Source: Streptomyces sp. B3I8 (GTDB lineage Bacteria > Actinomycetota > Actinomycetes > Streptomycetales > Streptomycetaceae). From it: DNA of 64,000 bases. The notes beneath the pieces are model-generated. The model was not told the origin of the DNA. It searched no databases and was given only the letters and a program-made list of their open reading frames with translations. Each line of letters opens with the position of its first letter. Position 1 is the stretch's first letter. The stretch covers positions 4,539,501 through 4,603,500 of the forward strand of contig NZ_JAUSYN010000002.1 in NCBI RefSeq assembly GCF_030816915.1, in the 5' to 3' direction. Made by a program: the position numbers and the translations under genes. This document shows, piece after piece, positions 1 to 8,209 of the stretch.

Positions 1-837
1 GAAGAAGCGTGGGTCGTCGAACACGCCCGACGCCACGAGGTACACGTAGAAGTCCGCGAGCGCCACGCTCACCAGGGACGCCCAGGCGAGCTGCATGTGC
101 CGGGCGTTGAGCCGTCCGACCAGCCGCCACGCCCGGTAGCGCACCGGATGCTTCGAGAAGTGCCGCAGCTTGCCGCCGACGATGTGCCGGCAGGAGTGGC
201 AGGACAGGGTGTACGCCCAGATCAGCGCGATGTTGGCCAGATGGACGAGGGTGCCGAGCCCCATGTGGCCCCACGCGTAGTGCTCGTCGCGGAAGGCGAG
301 GACCGTGTCGTAGGTGAGGATGCCCGCGACGAGGAGCGCCGCGTAGAAGAAGTACCGGTGGAGGTTCTGCAGGATCAGCGGGAAGCGGGTCTCACCGGTG
401 TACGCGGCGTGCGGCTCGGCGACGGCGCAGGCGGGCGGGGAGGCCCAGAAGCCGCGGTAGTAGGCCTTGCGGTAGTAGTAGCAGGTCAGCCGGAAGCCCA
501 GCGGGAAGATCAGGATGATGATCGCGGGGGAGAGGGCCCACCAGCTCCCGAACAACTCCCAGTTGGGCCCCGCGTGCATTGGGCGGCACCGCTCGGCCAG
601 GCACGGCGAGTAGAACGGCGAGACGTACGGGGCGGCGTAGTAGTCCGTGTCGGCGAAGGCCCGCCAGGTCGAGTAGACGATGAAGGCCAGCAGTCCGGCG
701 GCGGTGCCGGCGGGCGCCAGCCACCAGCGGTCGGTGCGCAGATGGCGGGCGCCGATCGCGGCACGCGTACCGCCGCGTACGCCGCCGCCGCTGGGACGGG
801 GTTCGGTGGCGGGGGGTTCCTCGGTGCCGGTGGTCAC
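1..837 (-). CDS. SdhC-like membrane subunit of a succinate dehydrogenase, 3' end cut by window edge
   Basis: The frame starts at GTG 837 and stays open for 279 codons to base 1. The product is a multi-pass membrane protein: hydrophobic segments lie near residues 39-57, 99-117 and 161-180, with more beyond. It carries Tyr/Trp/Cys-rich loops (YYYRKAYYRGFW near 120-131) and an NLHRYFFY motif whose His (about 160) is a candidate haem ligand. I recognise this as the actinobacterial membrane-anchor protein that precedes the flavoprotein and iron-sulfur subunits of a second succinate dehydrogenase/fumarate reductase; those genes would lie left of the window. Its GTG overlaps the stop of the upstream cistron (GTGA), so translation is probably coupled. 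The family assignment comes from recalled homologues, and the exact quinone/haem type is not shown. Confidence 0.75.
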   Translation of the reverse strand, partial: MTTGTEEPPATEPRPSGGGVRGGTRAAIGARHLRTDRWWLAPAGTAAGLLAFIVYSTWRAFADTDYYAAPYVSPFYSPCLAERCRPMHAGPNWELFGSWWALSPAIIILIFPLGFRLTCYYYRKAYYRGFWASPPACAVAEPHAAYTGETRFPLILQNLHRYFFYAALLVAGILTYDTVLAFRDEHYAWGHMGLGTLVHLANIALIWAYTLSCHSCRHIVGGKLRHFSKHPVRYRAWRLVGRLNARHMQLAWASLVSVALADFYVYLVASGVFDDPRFF

Positions 838-1106
838 CTGAGCCCCTCGTCGTCGGAGTCCGTCCACAGGGTGGTGTCGTACGGGGTGTCGGGGATCGAC
901 AACAGCGGTGTACGGCGCGGCCGTTCGGGTCCGGGGGCGGACTCGCGCAGCAGGGCGACGCTCTCGCGCAGATGCTCGGCGTCGGCCCGGACCCGGCGCA
1001 TCTCGAGGCCGCCGGAGCCACCGAGCTGCTGTTCCAGCCGTCGCAGCGACCTGACCAGGTCGTCGACACAGCGCTGAACGGTCGTTAATTCGTCCTGTAC
1101 GGACAT
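834..1106 (-). CDS. Small coiled-coil protein with a TTA codon, first cistron of the SDH-type operon
   Basis: This frame encodes 90 residues. Residues 1-60 are heptad-rich (DDLVRSLRRLEQQL, AEHLRESVALLRE), predicting a coiled coil, and the tail is acidic (TDSDDEGLR). ATG 1104-1106 is chosen because GAGG sits about 9 bases upstream. Codon 7 is TTA (complement of bases 1086-1088), the codon read by the bldA tRNA in Streptomyces. The stop overlaps the start of the SdhC-like gene by 4 bp. I know of no function for this protein. Because of the overlap, expression of the membrane subunit may depend on translation through the TTA codon; that is inference. Confidence 0.75.
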   Translation of the reverse strand: MSVQDELTTVQRCVDDLVRSLRRLEQQLGGSGGLEMRRVRADAEHLRESVALLRESAPGPERPRRTPLLSIPDTPYDTTLWTDSDDEGLR

Positions 1107-1448
1107 GGGCGTGACCTCATTTCCGCGGGCCGTGAGGGGGCTGGGCCTGGAGGCGGTACGTACACGCGCCTGCGAGTGTCGCGCGTCACAGTGCGCCCTG
1201 GGAACCCGTGTGCACGGATTGACGGCGCGTGCGGGGGTGCATGGCGCGCGGGGCGGAGGAGGGGGGCGTGCGGAGGTGGGGCGCGCGTACGGGGCGGGGA
1301 GCGGGGTGGGCCGAACGGGTGGGGTTCGACGGGGTGGTCGCCGTGTCGCTTCCGCGGGCGCGGCCCCGGCCATCTGATCGGAGGAACCGACAAGAACGAC
1401 AAGAGTGATGAAAGTGATGACTTCGACGGACCACCGGAGGTGGCAGTG
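1107..1448. other. Divergent intergenic region, 342 bp
   Basis: This gap separates the leftward SDH-type operon from the rightward binding-protein gene, so it should hold promoters for both. It is GC-rich and carries a TTGACG at about 1218, but I could not pair it with a convincing -10. The only clear element is the GGAGG ribosome-binding site (1436-1440) of the rightward gene. I see no gene in it. Confidence 0.5.
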
Positions 1449-3650
1449 ATGTCCCACGACGGCGGCCCTGGCGTGCCACGGCGCGCGGCCGCGTTCCTCC
1501 TCGCGGGCGCCCTCACGGTGTCCGCGCTCTCCGCCTGCAGCTCCGACGAGAAGGCGAACCGGCCGCTCGCCGGCCAGGACATCGCCCCCGCCGGCCGCGC
1601 CCTCGTCGCCGACGGCGGCACCCTGCGCTGGGCGGTCGACGCCGTGCCGGCCACCCTCAACGCCTTCCAGGCCGACGCCGACGCCGCCACGAGCCGGGTC
1701 GCCGGCGCCGTCCTGCCGTCACTGTTCCGGCTCGACGCGCGGGGCCGTCCGCAGCCGAACCCCGCCTACCTGGAGTCGGCGAAGGTGGTCGACACCGAGC
1801 CGAGGCAGGTGGTTCTGTACCGGCTCGACCAGCAGGCCGTCTGGAGCGACGGCCGAGAGATCGGCGCCGCCGACTTCGCCGCCCAGTGGCGTGCCCTGTC
1901 CGGCAAGGACAACGCCTACTGGACCGCCCGCAACGCCGGCTACGACCGGATCGCGAAGATCGAGCGCGGGCACGACGACCTCGAGGTGAAGGTCACCTTC
2001 GCCCGCCCCTATGCCGACTGGAAGTCGCTGTTCACGCCGCTGTACCCGAAAGAGGTCATGGGCACGCCGGACAGCTTCAACGACAGCGCCCGCAGCAGGC
2101 TGAAGGTGACGGCGGGACCGTTCACGCTGAAGAAGGTCGACCGCGAGGACGACGAGGTCACCCTCGTCCGCAATACGCGCTGGTGGGGTGCCCCGGCCAA
2201 GCTCGACAGGATCGTGCTGCGCGCGGTCCCGCGCGACGAGCGCCTCGACGCCCTCGCCGAGGACAAGGTCGACCTCGCGGAGGTGGACCCCGACGACGCC
2301 GCGAAGATCGCCGCCGCCCACGGCACGAGGAACACGGCACCCTCACGGGCGGCGGCAGCAGGGGCGAAGGCGGAGCAGAAGGAAAAGAAGGACAAGCAGA
2401 AGGACGACAAGGACGGGGAGAAGGGGGACAAGGCCACCGACGAGGGCGCCGCACGGCGGAAGGCGCTGCGCCGCTACGTCGTCCGCAGCTCGCTCGAACC
2501 CACGTACACCCAGCTCGCCCTCAACGGTTCCGACGGCCCCCTCGCCGACGAACGGGTCCGCCGGGCCGTGGCCCGCGCCCTGGACCGTACGGAGCTGGCG
2601 GAGCTGGTGCTGAAGCCGCTGGGGCTGCCCGCCGTGCCCGTCGGCAGCCATCTCGCTCTGGCCGGGCAGCCGGCGTACGAGGACAACAGCGGCGCGATCG
2701 GCGGTCAGGACACCAAGGGGGCCCGGGCCCTGCTCGCCGACGCGGGCTGGGTACTGGGCGGCCCGGTCGAGAAGGAGAACAAGGAGGAGAGCGCGAAGGC
2801 CAAGAAGAAGGAGAAGGAGGAGGCCGACGGGGTGGACACGGCCGGGGCCAAGGGCGAGAAGTCCGGTGAGGGCGACGACGGCACGTACGTCGTCGGCGAG
2901 GACGACAAGCCCGGCGAGGCGGAGGGCTCCGGGGACGGCGAGAACTCCCGGCGCTCCGACGAGCGCGCGGCCCGGTCCGCGGACGGCAAGCAGTATCTGG
3001 GCGAACCCGGCACGGCACGGCACGGCGGGGCCCCGGGCGCGTACGCCCCGAAGGGCACCGCTGCCCCGGCCCGCGCGGCGGACACGGTGAGGGCGAAGGA
3101 CGGCAAGGCGCTGTCGCTGCGGTTCGTCCTGCCGGCAGGGCCGGGGTCGGCCTCGCTCCGGGCGGTGGGCGACCGCATCGCGCGGATGCTGCGGAAGATC
3201 GGCATCCGCACGACGATCACCAAGGTGTCGGACGGCAGCTACTTCGAGGACCACATCGCGTCCGGCGAGTACGACCTCGCGCTGTACTCGTGGCCCGCGA
3301 CGGCCTTTCCGGCGACCGACGCGCGGCCGGTCTACGCGAAGCCGGTACCGGGGGCGGACGGGGAGCTGAAGGTCGAGCAGAACTACACGCGGGTGGGGAC
3401 GGACCAGATCGACCAGCTCTTCGACGAGGCGCTGGTGACGCTGGACGACGGGAAGAGGCGGGAGCTCATGCGCAAGGCGGACTCCCGCATCTGGGCCGGT
3501 GCGGCCTCCATCCCCCTCTACCAGCGCCCCCAGCTCACCGCCGCGCGCCCCCGCCTGGTCAACGTGGGAGCCTTCGGGTTCCGGACCCCGGTGTACGAGG
3601 ACATGGGGTACGCGGCGAAGACCCCTGCTCCGTCCCCCACGTCGTCCTGA
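1449..3650 (+). CDS. Orphan ABC transporter substrate-binding lipoprotein (family 5), unusually long
   Basis: The 733-residue product has a lipoprotein signal with lipobox LSAC (Cys30), so it should be tethered outside the membrane. The body matches family-5 peptide-binding proteins (WSDGREIGAADFAAQW, VRRAVARALDRTELAELV, and a C-terminal YDLALYSWPATAFP region). ATG 1449 is chosen because GGAGG lies 8 bases upstream; GTGs at 1440 and 1446 are alternatives. It is about 200 residues longer than the other binding proteins here because of two Lys/Glu/Asp-rich insertions, near residues 300-334 and 439-553. These are probably disordered surface loops. No permease or ATPase genes adjoin it, so it may lend ligand to one of the nearby Opp systems or act as a sensor. 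Ligand unknown. Confidence 0.85.
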   Translation: MSHDGGPGVPRRAAAFLLAGALTVSALSACSSDEKANRPLAGQDIAPAGRALVADGGTLRWAVDAVPATLNAFQADADAATSRVAGAVLPSLFRLDARGRPQPNPAYLESAKVVDTEPRQVVLYRLDQQAVWSDGREIGAADFAAQWRALSGKDNAYWTARNAGYDRIAKIERGHDDLEVKVTFARPYADWKSLFTPLYPKEVMGTPDSFNDSARSRLKVTAGPFTLKKVDREDDEVTLVRNTRWWGAPAKLDRIVLRAVPRDERLDALAEDKVDLAEVDPDDAAKIAAAHGTRNTAPSRAAAAGAKAEQKEKKDKQKDDKDGEKGDKATDEGAARRKALRRYVVRSSLEPTYTQLALNGSDGPLADERVRRAVARALDRTELAELVLKPLGLPAVPVGSHLALAGQPAYEDNSGAIGGQDTKGARALLADAGWVLGGPVEKENKEESAKAKKKEKEEADGVDTAGAKGEKSGEGDDGTYVVGEDDKPGEAEGSGDGENSRRSDERAARSADGKQYLGEPGTARHGGAPGAYAPKGTAAPARAADTVRAKDGKALSLRFVLPAGPGSASLRAVGDRIARMLRKIGIRTTITKVSDGSYFEDHIASGEYDLALYSWPATAFPATDARPVYAKPVPGADGELKVEQNYTRVGTDQIDQLFDEALVTLDDGKRRELMRKADSRIWAGAASIPLYQRPQLTAARPRLVNVGAFGFRTPVYEDMGYAAKTPAPSPTSS

Positions 3651-3660
3651 CAGGGGGGAC

Positions 3661-3696
3661 GGGGAAGACAGGGAAGACGGGGAAGACGGGGAAGGG
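3661..3696. repeat. 9-bp tandem repeat, 4 units
   Basis: Four consecutive units of GGGGAAGAC (the second begins with A, the fourth ends GGG) fill most of the gap between the convergent lipoprotein and azoreductase genes. No hairpin is obvious. It looks like replication-slippage sequence at a gene end. Confidence 0.8.
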
Positions 3697-3713
3697 GACG
3701 GCTTCGGTAGCGG

Positions 3714-4346
3714 TCAGTTCCCGGCGAGTGCCCGGCCGGCCTCGCGGGCGGTGGCGAGCGCCTCCTTGTGCTGCTGCTCCGCGAGGTCGCGCAGGCCCTC
3801 CATGCCGGGGGTGGTGGCGGCGAGGGTCAGCTCCCGCCTGACGACGGTCAGCTCGCCCTCCCACAGGTCACCGAGGATCCGCTCCAGGTACGGGGTGGAG
3901 TGGTCCCAGCCCTCGCGCGGGGTGCCGGGGGCGTAGCCGCCGCCCAGGGTGGTGGCCAGCACGGTGGGGGTGCCCTTCAGCAGGGGAGTGGTGGGACCGG
4001 CGGCGGCGATGACGAGGTCCACCCAGGACTTGAAGTGCTGGGAGACGCCCCAGTTGTACAACGGCACGGCCACGATCGCGGCGTCCGCGCCCTGCACCTC
4101 CTCGGCCAGGGCCGCGCCGAGGGCGAGCGCCTCCTGCTGGGCCGGGGTGCGGTCCGCCTCGGGGGTGAAGCCGGCGGTGGTGGCGAGCACCCAGGCGTCG
4201 GCGGGCAGGGGTTCGGTGCCGAGGTGGCGGCGGGTCACCTGGGCGCCGGGGTGGGCGGCGAGCCACTCGGCCTCGGCGAGGTCGGCGATCTCCGCGCTGG
4301 CGGAGTTGCCGGGCATGATGCTGGCGTCCAGCCGGAACAGGTTCAT
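3714..4346 (-). CDS. FMN-dependent NADH-azoreductase (flavodoxin-like fold)
   Basis: The 210-residue product fits the AzoR/NAD(P)H-quinone reductase family, which uses FMN and NAD(P)H to reduce azo bonds and quinones in the cytosol. Supporting segments are the N-terminal FRLDASIMPGNSAS phosphate-binding-type loop, VAVPLYNWGVSQHFKSWVDL (the family PMYNF-IP-LK-region) and LGGGYAPGTPREGWDHSTPY near the C-terminus. ATG 4344-4346 is preceded by GAGAGGA about 10 bases upstream. It is divergent from a TetR regulator across a 173-bp gap, the usual arrangement for repression by that neighbour. Physiological substrate unknown. Confidence 0.85.
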   Translation of the reverse strand: MNLFRLDASIMPGNSASAEIADLAEAEWLAAHPGAQVTRRHLGTEPLPADAWVLATTAGFTPEADRTPAQQEALALGAALAEEVQGADAAIVAVPLYNWGVSQHFKSWVDLVIAAAGPTTPLLKGTPTVLATTLGGGYAPGTPREGWDHSTPYLERILGDLWEGELTVVRRELTLAATTPGMEGLRDLAEQQHKEALATAREAGRALAGN

Positions 4347-4519
4347 GGGGATACGTCCTCTCGGGAAGGTGAGCCCACGGGCGGTGGCCGCCGGTGGCGG
4401 GCATGACGGAGGAAGAAAGCCGGACCGTGGTCCGGTTCCGTTCCGCCTCACGCAGCATAAGCGGACTTCACCCCGTTTTCTATTCCTGCCGTAAGTTGGA
4501 CGCCGTGGAAGGCTCTGTA

Positions 4520-5131
4520 GTGCACTTCGGCAAACCGCGGGCCGAGCGCGCCGACGCGGTGCGCAATCGTGAGCACCTGCTGAACACCGTGCGCCGGATG
4601 ATCGCGGAGCAGGGCGTGGACAAGGTCACGATGGACGGCCTCGCCGAGCGGGCCTGCCTGGGCAAGGGCACCGTGTTCCGCCGCTTCGGGACGCGGGCGG
4701 GGATCTTCCGCGCGTTGCTCGACGCGGACGAGCGGGCCTTTCAGGAGGCCGCGTTGAGCGGTCCGCCGCCGCTCGGGCCGGGGGCCGGGCCCGTCGAGCG
4801 GCTTGTCGCGTACGGGCGGGCGCGTATCGACTTCCTCATGGACCATCACGCCATCGCGCGGGCCTCGTTCGAGCGCAGCCGGCCCGTGCTGATGGGGGAT
4901 CCGTCGATGACTCAGTTGCATGTCGGGGTGCTGTTGCGGAAGGCGGTGCCGTCGATGCCGAATCTGAACGGAGTGGCGATTCAGTTGACGGCGGCGTTGG
5001 AGGCGCCGTTGCTGTTGTATCTGTCGCAGCCGGAGTCCGAGTCGGAGGAGGACGTGGAGGTGAGGGCGTTCCTGGGGGATGCGTGGGAGACGCTGATCGG
5101 GCGGGTGATCGCGCCCCGGGGGTGCGCGTAG
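4520..5131 (+). CDS. TetR-family transcriptional regulator
   Basis: This is a 203-residue regulator. The N-terminal helix-turn-helix is clear (MDGLAERACLGKGTVFRRFG, about residues 36-55), followed by a helical ligand-binding domain. GTG 4520 is preferred because GGAAGG lies 7 bases upstream and gives an M-H-F-G-K start; GTG 4505 is a possible alternative, preceded by TAAGTT at a distance suiting a leaderless transcript. It is divergent from the azoreductase gene, the likely target, and transcription probably ends in the repeat element that begins just after the stop. Confidence 0.85.
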   Translation: MHFGKPRAERADAVRNREHLLNTVRRMIAEQGVDKVTMDGLAERACLGKGTVFRRFGTRAGIFRALLDADERAFQEAALSGPPPLGPGAGPVERLVAYGRARIDFLMDHHAIARASFERSRPVLMGDPSMTQLHVGVLLRKAVPSMPNLNGVAIQLTAALEAPLLLYLSQPESESEEDVEVRAFLGDAWETLIGRVIAPRGCA

Positions 5132-5618
5132 CGGGGGGTCTTCGCCCCCGCCGCCCCTGCCCGTCCCCTCCCTTCAAGGGGTTCCGCCCCTCCGATCCCG
5201 GAACCCGGGCGGGGACGAGGTGCGTTCGGGAGCGCGGGTCGGTGGGGGGCCGTTCGCGCGGTTCCCCGCTCCCCTGAAGAGCGGCGAAGCCGCTCCTTTC
5301 GGGGCACGGCCGTTCGCGCCCCTCGGCAACAGGGGGCGCCCCTGCTTCCAGCGGCGCGGGGGAACTGCGCGGCGGGCCACGGCGGCCCGCAGACGTCCAC
5401 GATCCGGGCCCCCGAACTCTCACGCGCCCCGCCCGAAGGACACCCCGCCACGGAGCCCCCCCCCGCCCGGAGGGCACCGGGCACCCCGGGCCCGGACAGC
5501 CCGGGCCCGCTGCGGCACGTACCATGGTGTACGGCCGAGGCGTGCAATGCCCGGCATGGCCCGCGCGACATCGAAGGAACGCGCTGGCCGTCCTCAATCC
5601 CGGGAGAAGCGCCTCACC
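5132..5618. other. Intergenic region with dispersed GC-rich repeat, 487 bp
   Basis: No gene is visible. The left half is a copy of a dispersed GC-rich repeat (listed separately). The right half is GC-rich leader ending in GGGAGAAG (5602-5609), the ribosome-binding site of typA. A promoter for typA must lie here, but I could not define its hexamers. Confidence 0.6.
5141..5275 (+). repeat. Dispersed Streptomyces intergenic repeat, copy A, terminator-like
   Basis: The copy begins with CGCCCCCGCCGCCCCTGCCC and contains a small hairpin AGGGG-TTCCG-CCCCT (5177-5191). It ends with a CGCGCGGTTCCCCGCTCCCCT-like block at about 5254-5275. The same two blocks recur in the same order near 44624-44730, and single blocks near 14119-14142 and 18443-18486. 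It directly follows the TetR stop codon, so it probably acts as a transcription terminator. Confidence 0.65.
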
Positions 5619-7535
5619 ATGGCTGTGACTGCTACGCGTCACGACATCCGCAACGTTGCCATCGTCGCCCACGTCGACCACGGCAAGACCACCCTCGTCG
5701 ACGCCATGCTGAAGCAGGCGGGCGCCTTCGCCGCGCACGCCGCCGAGTCGCTCGACGACCGCATGATGGACTCGAACGACCTGGAGCGTGAGAAGGGCAT
5801 CACGATCCTCGCCAAGAACACCGCGGTGAAGTATCACCCGAAGGCCGGCGGGGATCCCATCACCATCAACATCATCGACACCCCCGGCCACGCCGACTTC
5901 GGTGGCGAGGTCGAGCGCGGTCTGTCGATGGTGGACGCGGTCGTCCTTCTCGTCGACGCCTCCGAGGGCCCCCTGCCGCAGACCCGGTTCGTGCTGCGCA
6001 AGGCCCTCCAGGCCCGGCTGCCCGTCATCCTCTGCATCAACAAGACGGACCGCCCCGACTCGCGCATCGACGAGGTCGTGAACGAGGCGTACGACCTCTT
6101 CCTCGACCTGGACGCCGACGAGGAGCAGATCGAGTTCCCGATCGTCTACGCCTGCGCCCGCGACGGCGTCGCCTCCCTCACCAAGCCCGAGGACGGCACG
6201 GTCCCGCAGGACAGCGACAGCCTGGAGCCGTTCTTCACCACGCTGCTCTCGCACGTCCCGGCCCCCACGTACGACGAGAGCCTGCCGCTGCAGGCCCACG
6301 TCACCAACCTGGACGCCGACAACTTCCTCGGCCGTATCGCGCTGCTCCGCGTCGAGCAGGGCGAGCTGCGCAAGGGGCAGACGGTCGCCTGGATCAAGCG
6401 CGACGGCACCGTGTCCAACGTCCGCATCAGCGAGCTGATGATGACCGAGGCGCTCACCCGCAAGCCCGCCGAGAAGGCCGGCCCGGGTGACATCTGCGCC
6501 GTCGCCGGCATCCCGGACATCATGATCGGCGAGACCCTGGCCGACCCCGAGAATCCGATCGCGCTGCCGCTGATCACGGTCGACGAGCCGGCCATCTCCA
6601 TGACCATCGGTACCAACACCTCGCCGCTGGTCGGCCGCGGCGGCACCGGCAAGGGCGCCGAGGCGAAGGCCGCCGTCAAGGACCGCAAGGTCACCGCCCG
6701 CCAGGTCAAGGACCGTCTCGACCGCGAGCTCGTCGGCAACGTCTCGCTCCGGGTGCTGGACACCGAGCGGCCGGACACCTGGGAGGTGCAGGGCCGCGGC
6801 GAGCTGGCGCTGGCCATCCTGGTCGAGCAGATGCGCCGCGAGGGCTACGAGCTGACCGTCGGCAAGCCCCAGGTCGTCACCAAGGAGATCGACGGCAAGG
6901 TGCACGAGCCGGTCGAGCGCATGACGATCGACGTGCCCGAGGAGCACATGGGCGCGGTCACCCAGCTCATGGGCGTCCGCAAGGGCCGCATGGACAACAT
7001 GTCCAACCACGGCTCCGGCTGGGTGCGCATGGAGTTCGTGGTGCCCTCCCGTGGTCTGATCGGCTTCCGCACCGAGTTCCTGACGCAGACCCGCGGCACG
7101 GGCATCGGCCACTCCATCCACGAGGGCCACGAGCCCTGGTTCGGCACGCTCACCACGCGCAACAACGGCTCGCTGGTCGCCGACCGCGCCGGTGCCGTCA
7201 CGGCGTTCGCGATGACGAACCTCCAGGAGCGCGGCGTGCTGTTCGTGGACCCGGGCACCGAGGTGTACGAGGGCATGATCGTCGGGGAGAACTCGCGCTC
7301 CGACGACATGGACGTCAACATCACCAAGGAGAAGAAGCTCACCAACATGCGGTCGTCCTCGGCCGACTCGTTCGAGGCGATCGTGCCGCCGCGCAAGCTG
7401 TCGCTCGAGCAGTCCCTGGAGTTCTGCCGCGACGACGAGTGCGTCGAGGTCACCCCGGAGTCGGTCCGCATCCGCAAGGTCGTGCTGGACCAGCGCAACC
7501 GCGCGCGGGCGGCGAGCCGGGCCAAGCACGGCTGA
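5619..7535 (+). CDS. typA: Ribosome-binding translational GTPase TypA/BipA
   Basis: The 638-residue protein has the TypA length and layout. The GTPase motifs are G1 AHVDHGKT (17-24), G2 KGITI, G3 DTPGH and G4 NKTD, followed by translation-factor domains II, III and V and the BipA-specific C-terminal domain. TypA binds the ribosome under stress or cold and helps 50S assembly and translation of particular mRNAs. ATG 5619 is chosen because GGGAGAAG lies about 10 bases upstream and the protein then begins shortly before G1. The gene stands alone and is followed by a strong hairpin at 7555-7589. Confidence 0.97.
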   Translation: MAVTATRHDIRNVAIVAHVDHGKTTLVDAMLKQAGAFAAHAAESLDDRMMDSNDLEREKGITILAKNTAVKYHPKAGGDPITINIIDTPGHADFGGEVERGLSMVDAVVLLVDASEGPLPQTRFVLRKALQARLPVILCINKTDRPDSRIDEVVNEAYDLFLDLDADEEQIEFPIVYACARDGVASLTKPEDGTVPQDSDSLEPFFTTLLSHVPAPTYDESLPLQAHVTNLDADNFLGRIALLRVEQGELRKGQTVAWIKRDGTVSNVRISELMMTEALTRKPAEKAGPGDICAVAGIPDIMIGETLADPENPIALPLITVDEPAISMTIGTNTSPLVGRGGTGKGAEAKAAVKDRKVTARQVKDRLDRELVGNVSLRVLDTERPDTWEVQGRGELALAILVEQMRREGYELTVGKPQVVTKEIDGKVHEPVERMTIDVPEEHMGAVTQLMGVRKGRMDNMSNHGSGWVRMEFVVPSRGLIGFRTEFLTQTRGTGIGHSIHEGHEPWFGTLTTRNNGSLVADRAGAVTAFAMTNLQERGVLFVDPGTEVYEGMIVGENSRSDDMDVNITKEKKLTNMRSSSADSFEAIVPPRKLSLEQSLEFCRDDECVEVTPESVRIRKVVLDQRNRARAASRAKHG

Positions 7536-7554
7536 TATCCGCCCCTCACCGGCG

Positions 7555-7589
7555 ACGCCGGGCACTCCGCGACACGGAGTGCCCGGCGT
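7555..7589 (+). terminator. Strong stem-loop after typA
   Basis: A perfect 15-bp stem (ACGCCGGGCACTCCG and its complement) with loop CGACA starts 20 bases after the typA stop and is followed by a weak T-containing tail. It is a likely intrinsic terminator of the T-poor kind common in Streptomyces. Confidence 0.8.
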
Positions 7590-7892
7590 TCCGTTTCCGC
7601 GGCCCGGGACGCCGGGGGCGGCCGCGGGACGGCCGAGCCGGTGCCCGGGGGCGCGGTCGGTCCACCCTGGTGTGAGACGAGGGGAACATAGGGAAAACCC
7701 TCTGTGAGGTGCCCGGGGCGGACCGGGGCGCCCCGTTCGCCCGTAGCCTTTCCGGTGTCTGCCCGGCGGGTCCGTCCGGCGCGTGTCGCGGCGAGGCCGT
7801 GGCCTGAACGCGGCGAGGGTTTCCGTGAGTGGCGGCCCAGCACAGTGGGTAAGGGCGCCGCAACCTATTTTCGCCCCTGATTTCCTTCCGGC

Positions 7893-7982
7893 TGTCCGGA
7901 ATACGGACACTCTGCGCCGATAGATGTGTAACAAGTCTGTTTCGGGGTGATCTTTCACCAAACCCTTTGTCCGAATTTCGGA
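7893..7982. promoter_or_regulatory. Paired inverted repeats upstream of the first Opp operon
   Basis: TGTCCG-GAATA-CGGACA (7893-7909) and TCCGAA-T-TTCGGA (7970-7982) are perfect inverted repeats in the AT-richer leader. The second overlaps the possible -35 TTGTCC. They could bind a regulator of the importer. No regulator gene adjoins, so the protein is unknown. Confidence 0.4.
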
Positions 7983-8209
7983 AGAACTGGGTAGTAGGTG
8001 TGATCGAACCGAGACCTTTGAGGTGTGGTTCGGTTCCGGCCGATGGCAGATAGTTAGGCGCGTAGACGCTCGGAGCGAAGGGTCACTCGTCGGTAGGCCG
8101 GCGGCGACTCGCGAGCGGTGGGGGCACCTGACCATTGCAGGCACCGGTGACGGTGCCATGGCCTGTGCCCCACCATGCGGTGAACCATTGGACTCATGAG
8201 GAGGAACCC

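Larger units (their letters stand above)
7536..8209. other. Long regulatory gap before the first Opp operon, 674 bp
   Basis: After the typA terminator the sequence turns AT-richer (about 7860-8060), unusual for this genome. It holds two inverted repeats sharing TCCG/CGGA halves (7893-7909 and 7970-7982) and a possible promoter, TTGTCC (7968-7973), 18 bp, TAGTAG (7992-7997). The last 12 bases include GAGGAGGAA, the ribosome-binding site for the lipoprotein gene. I see no credible gene. Confidence 0.5.

Noticed and set aside
97-1077. Plus-strand open frame of 326 codons at the left edge
   Set aside because: It is antisense to the SdhC-like and coiled-coil genes, which have good starts, overlaps and homology character.
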